A stretch of DNA of 10,505 nucleotides from an uncultured Ruminococcus sp. (GTDB lineage: Bacteria; Bacillota; Clostridia; Oscillospirales; Ruminococcaceae), in the NCBI GenBank assembly GCA_900752785.1, contig CAADWP010000170.1, positions 1 to 10,505 on the forward strand. Direction: 5' to 3'. The position numbers and the translations under genes were made by a program. The notes beneath the pieces were generated by a model, which had not been told where the DNA came from, did not search any database, and was given only the letters and a program-made list of their open reading frames with translations. Shown in pieces: positions 1-5,204 of this stretch (positions are counted from its first letter, which is position 1; every line of letters starts with the position of its first letter).

Positions 1-172
1 TACCTAACCTTACCCACTCCCACGAATCAGGAATCTCAAACGGTATCTCGTCCGAAATATCCCGAATTTCCTTGCCGATCTGCTCGCAGAAGGCATAAGG
101 CAAATTATCAGAATATGAGAGTGTCAATAGCCCAAAGTCTAATGGCACACTCGCTTTCCGTTCTGCTGGGGT
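1..172 (-). CDS. HsdS-like type I restriction specificity subunit fragment, truncated at its 5' end and running off the left edge
   Basis: Reading leftward on the minus strand, the frame open from 172 to the edge encodes 57 residues. The last 35 or so contain 'IGKEIRDISDEIPFEIPDSW' followed by EWVRLG. This is the lead-in to a target recognition domain in type I restriction-modification specificity subunits, which choose the DNA sequence methylated or cut by the HsdM/HsdR complex. The first 20 codons (about 113-172) do not look like HsdS. The frame is closed upstream by a stop at 173-175 and has no ATG and no ribosome binding site, so as it stands the gene has lost its start. It could be a silent cassette of a phase-variable hsdS locus, or a gene cut by insertion of other DNA. 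Its proximity to a serine recombinase fits either. The family call rests on one short but characteristic stretch. Confidence 0.6.
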
Positions 173-182
173 TCAAATCAGC

Positions 183-202
183 ATTATGGCGCGCGCCACA
201 AT
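183..202. repeat. Near-perfect 20-bp palindrome centred on TGGCGCGCGCCA
   Basis: The core at 187-198 is a perfect 12-bp palindrome. After one mismatched pair (186/199) it extends by three further pairs (ATT/AAT). It lies in the gap between the hsdS fragment and the small serine recombinase gene. A second, weaker inverted repeat (AATAA...TTATT) follows at about 200-218. Serine resolvases and invertases act on dyad-symmetric sites close to their own gene, so this is a candidate recombination site, but no known res or inv consensus is recognisable. Confidence 0.4.
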
Positions 203-235
203 AATAGCGCACCTTATTGGAACTGAATAACAGAC

Positions 236-277
236 AAAGACCTGAGATTTGCTCACACAAGCACTTCTCAGGTCTTT
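236..277. terminator. Strong intrinsic terminator hairpin downstream of the serine resolvase gene
   Basis: A perfect 12-bp stem, AAAGACCTGAGA (236-247) and TCTCAGGTCTTT (266-277), closes an 18-nt loop that itself holds a TGCT/AGCA mini-stem. On the plus strand it is followed by TTTTACTTTT. On the minus strand the T-run is weaker but the stem still ends in TCTTT. It lies about 80 nt past the stop of the minus-strand resolvase gene and would keep its transcript out of the hsdS fragment. It may act in both directions. Confidence 0.7.
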
Positions 278-355
278 TACTTTTCAGGCGGTTAAGTTCT
301 CCGCTCCGCAAGCTCAGACGGCTCTGAGTGGCATTTACCTTCTTCTGAGGGGATG

Positions 356-949
356 TCAAGCAGAGGTAGGCTCTGCGATCCCGTGTTCCGCTTCATACTC
401 CCTCACACGGCGGTAAAAGGTGTTTGCCGACAAGCCCATTCTCCGCATAAAGTCCCTGCCCGTGATGTTCTTCGACTTCCATTCCCCATAAAGCTGACCG
501 AACTTCGTCCAGTCGATTTCAATCGGCTTTCTGCCTGTGTACTTGCCCTGAGCCTTAGCGATCTCGATGCCCTCACGCTGTCGCTGTTTGAGCTGTTCAC
601 GCTCCAACTGAGAGAGTGCTGCAAACACGGTCAACATGAATTTGCCCGCAGGCGTGTCGGTGTCGATTTTCTCTTTGTGGCTGACAAGCGTTACTCCCTT
701 TTCAGTGAGGGTGTCGATGATGTTCAGCAAGTCCTTTGTGGAGCGCCCCAAACGGCTGATACTCTCAACATAGAGGGTATCGCCGTCACGCACATAGTCA
801 AGCATTGCCCTGAGCTGAGGGCGGTCTGCGTTTGCTCCCGACATCTTCTCGGAGAAGATGCGGTCAACCTGATAGCCGCACATGATCTCTTGCTGACGGG
901 CTGTCTCCTGATGCTCCGTGGAAACACGGATATAACCTATTTTGCTCAT
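356..949 (-). CDS. Small serine recombinase (resolvase/invertase family)
   Basis: A 197-residue protein, the usual length of Tn3-type resolvases and Hin/Pin-type invertases. The N-terminal catalytic domain starts 'KIGYIRVST', giving Tyr6, Arg8 and the nucleophile Ser10. 'SISRLGRS' at 63-70 carries the two active-site arginines (Arg66, Arg69), with Ser65 where many relatives have Asp. The linker helix follows (LSQLEREQLKQRQREGIEIA, about 112-131), and a short helix-turn-helix DNA-binding region lies at about 163-185. A start at 949 is supported by AAAGGAAA just upstream. It would exchange strands at two short dyad sites to resolve dimers or invert a segment. The adjacent start-less hsdS fragment suggests DNA inversion as one possible job, but a resolvase role cannot be excluded. 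It is divergent from the acetyltransferase gene, and the two share the 950-1089 control region. Confidence 0.9.
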   Translation of the reverse strand: MSKIGYIRVSTEHQETARQQEIMCGYQVDRIFSEKMSGANADRPQLRAMLDYVRDGDTLYVESISRLGRSTKDLLNIIDTLTEKGVTLVSHKEKIDTDTPAGKFMLTVFAALSQLEREQLKQRQREGIEIAKAQGKYTGRKPIEIDWTKFGQLYGEWKSKNITGRDFMRRMGLSANTFYRRVREYEAEHGIAEPTSA

Positions 950-994
950 AGTTGTTGTTTCCTTTCATATGTATAAATATTTTTCTTTCTGTTG

Positions 995-1018
995 ATTGGC
1001 GGTTGACTTATTGGCGGT
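995..1018. promoter_or_regulatory. Pair of 9-bp direct repeats ATTGGCGGT in the divergent control region
   Basis: ATTGGCGGT occurs at 995-1003 and again at 1010-1018, 15 bp apart start to start. A GTTGA motif (991 and 1002) is also duplicated. The repeats flank and overlap the -35 box of the plus-strand promoter and lie upstream of the minus-strand resolvase gene. This arrangement would suit a repressor or the recombinase binding here, but no regulator is identified. Confidence 0.4.
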
Positions 1019-1031
1019 GATGATGTATAAT
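1003..1031 (+). promoter_or_regulatory. Sigma-70-type promoter of the acetyltransferase gene
   Basis: TTGACT at 1003-1008 and TATAAT at 1026-1031 are separated by 17 bp, a near-consensus vegetative promoter. Transcription would start near 1038, about 50 nt upstream of the gene. Confidence 0.8.
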
Positions 1032-1089
1032 TACTAATAAGGGTAGGCACTCGGCTTGCTCGTTAAAATCGGGTTTTGGAGTGGAATGT

Positions 1090-1620
1090 ATGAAATTAAC
1101 TTTGGAAACAAAAAGACTGATTTTAAGACCTTTTACAATAGAGGATGCTCAAGAAATGTTCTTTGGCTGGGCAAGCGATCCAGAAGTCACAAAATATCTC
1201 CAATGGAATACTCACGAAAATATTGAAGAAACAAAGAAAATACTGAGTATATGGATCGATGAGTATGAAAAGCCGGAACGCCTAAATTTTGCAATAGGAC
1301 TGAAAAAAGAAGGTAAGCTTATCGGCGGGATCGATGTAGTTGGTTATTTAGGAGGCGTCCGGGGTACTCCTGTAATAGGATATAATCTGGCGCGGAAATA
1401 TTGGGGTAACGGCTACATGACAGAAGCCTGCCGCTGTGTGATAGATTATTTATTTTCCATAGGTCATACTGAAATAAGGATAGATGCTGTGTCTGAAAAT
1501 ATAGCTTCTATCAGGGTCATTCAAAAATGCGGCGGCATATATTCTAAAACCGACGAGGATTATTTTCCGTTAAAAGACAAAACAGTGTTAATCAATAGAT
1601 ACATTGTCAAGAACAACTAA
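1090..1620 (+). CDS. GNAT family N-acetyltransferase (RimJ/RimL-like)
   Basis: The 176-residue protein begins 'MKLTLETKRLILRPFTIEDA', the standard opening of the RimJ/RimL-type GNAT branch (ETxRLxLRPxxxxDA). Later landmarks are 'IGYNLARKYWGNGYMTEA' (about 98-115), whose WGNGYMTEA is the acetyl-CoA pyrophosphate loop, and 'NIASIRVIQKCGG' (about 137-149), the usual NxxSxxvxxKxGF-type motif. Such enzymes transfer acetyl groups from acetyl-CoA to a protein N-terminus, an antibiotic or another amine. The substrate cannot be told here. A GTG at 1081 is in frame, but GGAG at 1078-1081 is spaced correctly for the ATG at 1090. The gene has its own promoter and terminator, is more AT-rich than the mob and recombinase genes, and lies inside the element as a stand-alone cargo cassette. 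Confidence 0.88.
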   Translation: MKLTLETKRLILRPFTIEDAQEMFFGWASDPEVTKYLQWNTHENIEETKKILSIWIDEYEKPERLNFAIGLKKEGKLIGGIDVVGYLGGVRGTPVIGYNLARKYWGNGYMTEACRCVIDYLFSIGHTEIRIDAVSENIASIRVIQKCGGIYSKTDEDYFPLKDKTVLINRYIVKNN

Positions 1621-1654
1621 AATCTGATTTTGCATAGTAACTACACACATCCCC

Positions 1655-1687
1655 ACGGCAAGGAGAACGCACTCATTGCCGTTTTTT
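1655..1687 (+). terminator. Intrinsic terminator of the acetyltransferase gene
   Basis: ACGGCAA (1655-1661) pairs with TTGCCGT (1676-1682) around a 14-nt loop and runs into six Ts. It lies 35 nt after the acetyltransferase stop and just overlaps the 3' end of the convergent relaxase gene. Confidence 0.75.
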
Positions 1688-3098
1688 ATTCAAGCTGATT
1701 TTTCTTTCTTTTGGCAGCTTCTTCATTCTGTAAATACTTCTGCACAGTTTTCTGACTGTCACGCTTCTGCTGTGCAAGCCTTGAAAGCCTGTCCGCTTCT
1801 TTCTTTATGGCTTTACGCTCCGCACTCATTCTTGCATACTCCGTATTGGATTTATCCAATTCTTCCTGCAAGTCCGTGATTTTCGGAATAACACCGTCGG
1901 GGAAAAGCTCTTTCATTTTTTTACAGTATTCATGATACTGGTCAAGTTCATAACGGAAATTTTCCGCATATTTCTTCTTAGCCCTGCCCTCCAGAGAAGT
2001 ATATTTCTTGTGATACGCCACAAATTCATGATACTTCTCGATTGCAGGAATCTGCTCCTCCATTTTGTGGATACGGTCACTCAATTCGATCTGCGGAGTT
2101 GACATGACCATAAATTCAGCAAGCGCCCTGTGAGCTGCACTCTCCAATTCTTCAAGGGTAGAATTGCTTGCGGTCATCTCGTTGAGAGCCTTGCTCGCCA
2201 CCTTCATGTTTTCACGGTCTGCCCAATTTGTCAAGCCCTGAGACTGCTGAAATTTCTCGGCTGTGGTGCGGATAATTCTCGCTGTCGGGCGGTGCGACAT
2301 TTGGTACTTGTAACTCTCGATGCGCCTTCTGATCTGCTGGCTCTCGTAGAAGTAGCCCAGCGTTTTGGCTCTTGTGAATTTTGCCCTCGGATTGCGCTCT
2401 TTCTGCTCCGCAAGCATAAATTTCAGGTTGATCTTGTGGTCGGGATTGTAGTCTACAAGTATGCCGAAATCCGCACACTTTGCAAGGAAATCCTCAAAGT
2501 CCTCGCTGACCTTGATAACCTCGTCAATGGCTCTTTTAAGCTGTTCCTTCCACGACAAATTCTGCTTGTCAAGCTCCCACTCCCAATGGCTCTTACCCTT
2601 TGAAAGATGCGGGTTTTCGATGATAGAAAGTCCGTGCTTTCTACATAGCTCGTCCGAAATGGTGCGGAGTTTGCTCCACGCTCGGTCGGGTATCTTACCC
2701 TGATTATGCTCGGTTTCAAAGGTCTTGCCCGTGTAGAAATTTACGTTGTTTACTATCACATGATTGTGGATATGTTCATGGTCGCAATGCACGGCTAAAA
2801 CATACTGATACTCGTCATTAAAAAGAGCCTTGCAAAGCTCCTGCCCGATAAGCAAAGCCCGTTCGGGAGTGACCTCACCGGGGGCGAACGATTGTATTAT
2901 GTGCCGGCACTCGCTTCGGCTTCGCCCTGTGCCGACTGACTGCCTGATGTTTCTGAATTGTTCTGATGCTCCACATGGAGTAGATACGCACAAGTTGCTA
3001 ACAACATATTTGCCGTCTGCGGTCTTGTCTGGGTTGCAGATATAAGCAATTGCACCGTATGTTCCCGTGTGGATCGTATGGATACGAGTAACCGCCAT
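1686..3098 (-). CDS. Relaxase/mobilization nuclease (MobA/VirD2-like, Pfam Relaxase family)
   Basis: A 470-residue protein that would nick one strand at oriT, stay attached to the 5' end through a tyrosine, and lead the strand into a recipient. The N-terminal third is the relaxase domain. It carries 'GTYGAIAYICNPDKT' (12-26) with Tyr14 or Tyr19 as nucleophile candidates, then 'HIIQSFAPGEVTPE' (66-79), then the metal-binding histidine cluster 'HCDHEHIHNHVIVNN' (104-118; His104, Asp106, His109, His111, His113). The C-terminal half is charged and helical, with a probable coiled coil from about 400. It overlaps the upstream mobC frame by 202 nt. Its ATG sits inside the ATA-TGG of the MobC 'EEIWR' motif with only a weak GA-rich leader, so translation is probably coupled to mobC. 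No secretion genes are visible, so the element is likely mobilizable rather than self-transmissible. Confidence 0.92.
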   Translation of the reverse strand: MAVTRIHTIHTGTYGAIAYICNPDKTADGKYVVSNLCVSTPCGASEQFRNIRQSVGTGRSRSECRHIIQSFAPGEVTPERALLIGQELCKALFNDEYQYVLAVHCDHEHIHNHVIVNNVNFYTGKTFETEHNQGKIPDRAWSKLRTISDELCRKHGLSIIENPHLSKGKSHWEWELDKQNLSWKEQLKRAIDEVIKVSEDFEDFLAKCADFGILVDYNPDHKINLKFMLAEQKERNPRAKFTRAKTLGYFYESQQIRRRIESYKYQMSHRPTARIIRTTAEKFQQSQGLTNWADRENMKVASKALNEMTASNSTLEELESAAHRALAEFMVMSTPQIELSDRIHKMEEQIPAIEKYHEFVAYHKKYTSLEGRAKKKYAENFRYELDQYHEYCKKMKELFPDGVIPKITDLQEELDKSNTEYARMSAERKAIKKEADRLSRLAQQKRDSQKTVQKYLQNEEAAKRKKNQLE

Positions 3099-3649
3099 AT
3101 TTCTTCTAACCTCGCTTTCATATCGGAAATATCTTCATCGTAAAGTTTGCCGCCTTTGTTGACACGGTGGGCTACCTGATTGAACGAATTGGAGATAGAC
3201 GAGATGTACCGTGCTATCTGCTTGATGTCCTCGGTATCTTCCTCAACATTCATGACAGTGAGTGCAGAATATCTGCAAAAATCGCCCCTGCTTCTGAATG
3301 ATGTTTCCGCATATCTGTGGTTGATCGCTTCAAGCTCCATGTCGTTCACTCGGAAAGTAATCAGGTGCTTGCGGACTTCGCTCGGCTCGGTGTCCTGCGG
3401 TGGTGATTCTCCCTCGGTGGTTTCGGGCGGTTCGGTGAAATCTACCTCGCCCGATTCCGTGACTTCCAACATTTGGACAGGCTCGGCAGCGGTGTCCTCG
3501 GCGGTATCTGTTTCAGAATTATCTGACAGCATATCCGCCTGCATTTCGTCCGCATAGGTGTGGGCAAGTTCCTCCGCAAGTTCCTCGACTTGCTTATGCT
3601 TGAACAGCTTTGCAAGGAAGCCCTCGCCTGATTTTTTGAATATTGACAT
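2897..3649 (-). CDS. mobC: MobC-like relaxosome accessory protein
   Basis: A 250-residue protein. An upstream in-frame ATG at 3721 exists, but AAAGGAG directly before the ATG at 3647-3649 makes this the start. The order is a basic N-terminus, a coiled/acidic linker (about 40-90) rich in Glu, Asp and Thr, and a segment beginning 'RKHLITFRVNDMELEAINH' (about 93-111) that resembles ribbon-helix-helix relaxosome proteins. The MobC signature 'ISSISNSFNQVAHRVNKGG' (about 149-167) and 'LEEIWRLL' follow. MobC proteins bind and open oriT for the relaxase. Family members usually end soon after the EEIW segment. Here about 64 further residues are encoded entirely within the relaxase gene in another frame, ending in a low-complexity Ser/Gln/Glu/Ala tail. 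Whether that tail matters is unknown. Confidence 0.85.
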   Translation of the reverse strand: MSIFKKSGEGFLAKLFKHKQVEELAEELAHTYADEMQADMLSDNSETDTAEDTAAEPVQMLEVTESGEVDFTEPPETTEGESPPQDTEPSEVRKHLITFRVNDMELEAINHRYAETSFRSRGDFCRYSALTVMNVEEDTEDIKQIARYISSISNSFNQVAHRVNKGGKLYDEDISDMKARLEEIWRLLVSIRSTREHTVQLLISATQTRPQTANMLLATCAYLLHVEHQNNSETSGSQSAQGEAEASAGT

Positions 3650-3670
3650 TGTGTCTCCTTTCTGTATCTC

Positions 3671-3718
3671 GGTCGGCTGTGCCGACCTCTCAGGGGTCTT
3701 AGGGGAATTTTCCCCTGA
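3671..3718 (-). promoter_or_regulatory. Structured mobC leader with competing hairpins
   Basis: Just upstream of the mobC ribosome binding site lies a perfect 7-bp hairpin, GGTCGGC-tgt-GCCGACC (3671-3687). Beyond it, AGGGGAA-tt-TTCCCCT (3701-3716) competes with TCAGGGG/CCCCTGA (3690-3696 with 3712-3718), which use the same bases. In the minus-strand transcript these structures are next to the Shine-Dalgarno sequence and could control mob expression. Part may instead belong to the DNA structure of oriT. Confidence 0.5.
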
Positions 3719-3725
3719 CAAGCCG

Positions 3726-3764
3726 TATAAAGTTTACGATTTTCCATAATCGTAATACTTTATA
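3726..3764. repeat. Long palindrome upstream of mobC, candidate oriT or operator
   Basis: TATAAAGTTTACGATT (3726-3741) faces its reverse complement at 3748-3764, with one extra T at 3756 and a 6-nt loop. Such 16-bp arms are unlikely by chance. It lies about 80 bp upstream of the mobC start, where relaxase substrates and MobC autoregulatory sites are usually found. I recognise no established nic sequence in it. Confidence 0.55.
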
Positions 3765-3772
3765 CCGTGCTT

Positions 3773-3848
3773 GTGAAAATTGATCGGGCGTTTCACGCCC
3801 TCGCTTGTTTTTTGCCGTTCCTACGGCTATTTTCACGCTTCTACGTGA
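3773..3848. other. Cluster of short stem-loops in a non-coding stretch
   Basis: Three compact hairpins follow each other: GGGCG-tttca-CGCCC (3786-3800), GCCG-ttccta-CGGC (3814-3827) and TCACG-cttcta-CGTGA (3833-3848). GTGAAAAT (3773-3780) and ATTTTCAC (3829-3836) could form an outer stem enclosing the first two. The arrangement resembles single-strand structured DNA or RNA such as an oriT or a replication start, but no family is recognised. Confidence 0.4.
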
Positions 3849-4198
3849 TTGGAGCTATGCGACTTCTATCTGTATCGGTCACGGCTCTGACTATATGATA
3901 CTGGGGTACGGCGCAGTTATTATGCTGGCTGGGCGGCAGTCTGGTGAAACTATTTTTTTGCACTCCCTGAGCCGATTTTGAATGTCTATATGCTTATCGT
4001 GACATTCTAATTTCTGCCCTGCCTGACCGCCCATGAAAAACACCCTTCACTTTACTACCGGAGTTTTTGAGGTTTCGGGCATGATTTTCTGAAAAGTTTA
4101 CAGTTTGTTCATGGCAATTCTCCCTCTTGCATAGTTTCAACACGAGATTTCTGTTAATGATGACGGTGATTTCGGAGGGCGGATTTCTCAGAAATGAA
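3849..4198. other. Gene-poor stretch between mob genes and cargo operon
   Basis: No convincing gene is seen here apart from one tentative 47-codon frame. TGGGCGG (3930-3936) and CCGCCCA (4027-4033) form a long-range inverted pair. The stretch separates the leftward mob unit from the rightward cargo unit. Confidence 0.4.
3891..4034 (-). CDS. Possible 47-residue small protein, unrecognised
   Basis: The frame starts at an ATG with AAGGG about 10 nt upstream, begins 'MGGQAGQKLECHDKHIDIQN' and ends 'APYPSII'. It has three cysteines and is basic in the middle. It matches no family I know, and the stretch lies in structured, probably cis-acting DNA, so it may not be translated. It is recorded because it is the only frame in this region with a plausible start. 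Confidence 0.22.
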   Translation of the reverse strand: MGGQAGQKLECHDKHIDIQNRLRECKKIVSPDCRPASIITAPYPSII

Positions 4199-4227
4199 TT
4201 GAATTTTCGAGAACGGTGTGATATAAT
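4199..4227 (+). promoter_or_regulatory. Sigma-70-type promoter of the two-gene cargo unit
   Basis: TTGAAT (4199-4204) and TATAAT (4222-4227) are 17 bp apart. GGTGT (about 4215-4219) and ACACC (4239-4243) form a short inverted pair around the -10 and could be an operator. A second TATAAT at 4248-4253 lacks a good -35. Confidence 0.65.
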
Positions 4228-4295
4228 TTAGAGTGTAAACACCATTGTATAATAGCGCAGAGCGATTCGAGATATGGCTCAAAGGAGTTTCAGTG

Positions 4296-4529
4296 ATGAA
4301 AAGAATTTTAGATATGATCTTCTACATAGCTGTTATTATCATGATGGTTACAGGTGCATATTGCGGCATTATTGATCTTTTTATGATTGATCATTCGACT
4401 ATCCCGAAATGGGTTGATGTGACTGCTGGAATATCAGGACTACTTTCGTTGCTTTATGTTTCAGTTGCGTATTATTTTAGAACTAAACGCGCTAAAAAGA
4501 ATGGCAAAAATAGGCATTCAGGAGAATAA
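4296..4529 (+). CDS. Small two-helix membrane protein, function unknown
   Basis: A 77-residue protein with two predicted membrane segments, about residues 5-30 (ILDMIFYIAVIIMMVTGAYC...) and 41-62 (VTAGISGLLSLLYVSVAYYF). They are joined by a short polar loop (IDHSTIPKW). The strongly basic tail (RTKRAKKNGKNRH) should stay in the cytoplasm, so both ends are probably inside. AAAGGAG at 4281-4287 fits the ATG at 4296. An in-frame TTG at 4245 would add 17 residues but overlaps promoter-like sequence. It is followed after 2 nt by the HAD-like gene, so the two are co-transcribed and likely function together. I do not recognise the family. It may anchor or regulate the partner or be a small toxin-like peptide, but neither has direct support. 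Confidence 0.7.
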   Translation: MKRILDMIFYIAVIIMMVTGAYCGIIDLFMIDHSTIPKWVDVTAGISGLLSLLYVSVAYYFRTKRAKKNGKNRHSGE

Positions 4530-4531
4530 AT

Positions 4532-5002
4532 ATGATTGTTTCATTTGACTTAGACGATACCTTATTTGTCTCTGATAGTAATTTCAAAACAGAGCCTCCG
4601 CTGAAATTCCCTATGTGCATTATATATAAAGAGAGACTTCGAGCAGGGACTGTTGCCCTCATGAACTATATTCGCAGTCAAAATATAATGCTGTGGATCT
4701 ACACCACTTCGTATCGTTCTGAGCGATATATCCGGGGATTATTCAGAAGCTATGGAATTAGGCTGGATAATGTCATAAATGGAGAAAAACACGCAAAAGA
4801 AGTGCAAGCTGACCGTGCAGACGGTATGCCTTCCAAGTATCCAAGCAAGTATCGTATAGATCTGCACATCGACGATGATATATCCGTTTTACAAAATGGA
4901 AAGATATACAGTTTTAATGTTTTTCTTGTCGGTGAGCAAGATGATGACTGGGTAGAGAAGATAAAAACTGAAATAGAGAGGATAAAATCAAGGTCATATT
5001 AA
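4532..5002 (+). CDS. HAD-like hydrolase (putative phosphatase)
   Basis: A 156-residue cytoplasmic protein with the hallmarks of the haloacid dehalogenase superfamily in order. Motif I is 'VSFDLDDTLF' (DxDxT: Asp6 nucleophile, Asp8 general acid, Thr10). Motif II is in 'LWIYTTSY' (Thr58-Ser60). A lysine candidate for motif III lies at Lys103 or Lys106, and motif IV is 'HIDDD' (Asp114-Asp116). There is little room for a cap domain, as in C0-type HAD phosphatases that act on proteins or other large substrates. The start is supported by AGGAG about 9 nt upstream and by tight coupling (2-nt gap) to the upstream membrane protein gene. A strong terminator follows. The substrate is unknown. The pair is element cargo and not part of the transfer machinery. 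Confidence 0.78.
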   Translation: MIVSFDLDDTLFVSDSNFKTEPPLKFPMCIIYKERLRAGTVALMNYIRSQNIMLWIYTTSYRSERYIRGLFRSYGIRLDNVINGEKHAKEVQADRADGMPSKYPSKYRIDLHIDDDISVLQNGKIYSFNVFLVGEQDDDWVEKIKTEIERIKSRSY

Positions 5003-5014
5003 CTTACTATTCAC

Positions 5015-5055
5015 AAGCTGTGTGAGCGTTCTCCGCTCCGCAGCTTTTTTATTTT
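5015..5055 (+). terminator. Intrinsic terminator of the HAD cargo unit
   Basis: AAGCTGTG-t-GAGCG (from 5015) pairs with CGCTC-CGCAGCTT (to 5046) around TTCTC with one bulged T, followed by TTTTTTATTTT. This is a 13-bp stem starting 12 nt past the stop. Confidence 0.85.
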
Positions 5056-5090
5056 CCCCATAACAATTTCACGATAAGAAAAGTTTTATG

Positions 5091-5142
5091 GCGCACCCAA
5101 GTTCATGCGCACTGCGAATAGACTTTCACCCCGAAAGTGCGC
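5091..5142. repeat. GCGCAC/GTGCGC repeat cluster, candidate oriT or operator
   Basis: GCGCAC occurs at 5091-5096 and 5107-5112, and its reverse complement GTGCGC at 5137-5142. The second and third copies are extended to a 7-bp inverted pair, GCGCACT/AGTGCGC. Nested inside is CTTTC-acccc-GAAAG. AAGTGCGC next to an inverted repeat recalls the nic region of MOBQ/RSF1010-type origins of transfer (AAGTGCGCCCT), although the match stops after AAGTGCGC. The same bases lie between the -35 and -10 of the downstream gene, so a repressor site is equally possible. Confidence 0.45.
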
Positions 5143-5148
5143 TATAAT
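5119..5148 (+). promoter_or_regulatory. Probable promoter of the element-core unit
   Basis: TAGACT (5119-5124) and TATAAT (5143-5148) are 18 bp apart. The spacer contains the CTTTC/GAAAG dyad, which suggests that transcription of the following genes can be repressed. Confidence 0.55.
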
Positions 5149-5204
5149 TTTAGTATGGGGCTGAATGATCGGCTCGACTAAAATTTCAGAATGGTGGTGA
5201 TGAT

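Noticed and set aside
160..181. tRNA T-arm-like GGTTCAAATC, possible tRNA attachment target
   Set aside because: The flanking bases do not form a 5-bp T-stem with a 7-nt loop, and no acceptor or anticodon arm is present nearby.
108..359. 83-codon minus-strand frame after the resolvase
   Set aside because: It runs through the strong terminator at 236-277 and the palindrome at 183-202 and overlaps the HsdS-like frame. It has no good ribosome binding site and no protein-like pattern.
353..976. 207-codon plus-strand frame
   Set aside because: It is the antisense shadow of the serine recombinase, which has clear catalytic motifs on the other strand.
2130..2603. 157-codon plus-strand frame
   Set aside because: It is antisense to the relaxase gene and lacks a start signal.
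3442..3747. 101-codon minus-strand frame starting in the palindrome
   Set aside because: It overlaps mobC out of phase, reads through the leader hairpins and lacks a ribosome binding site.
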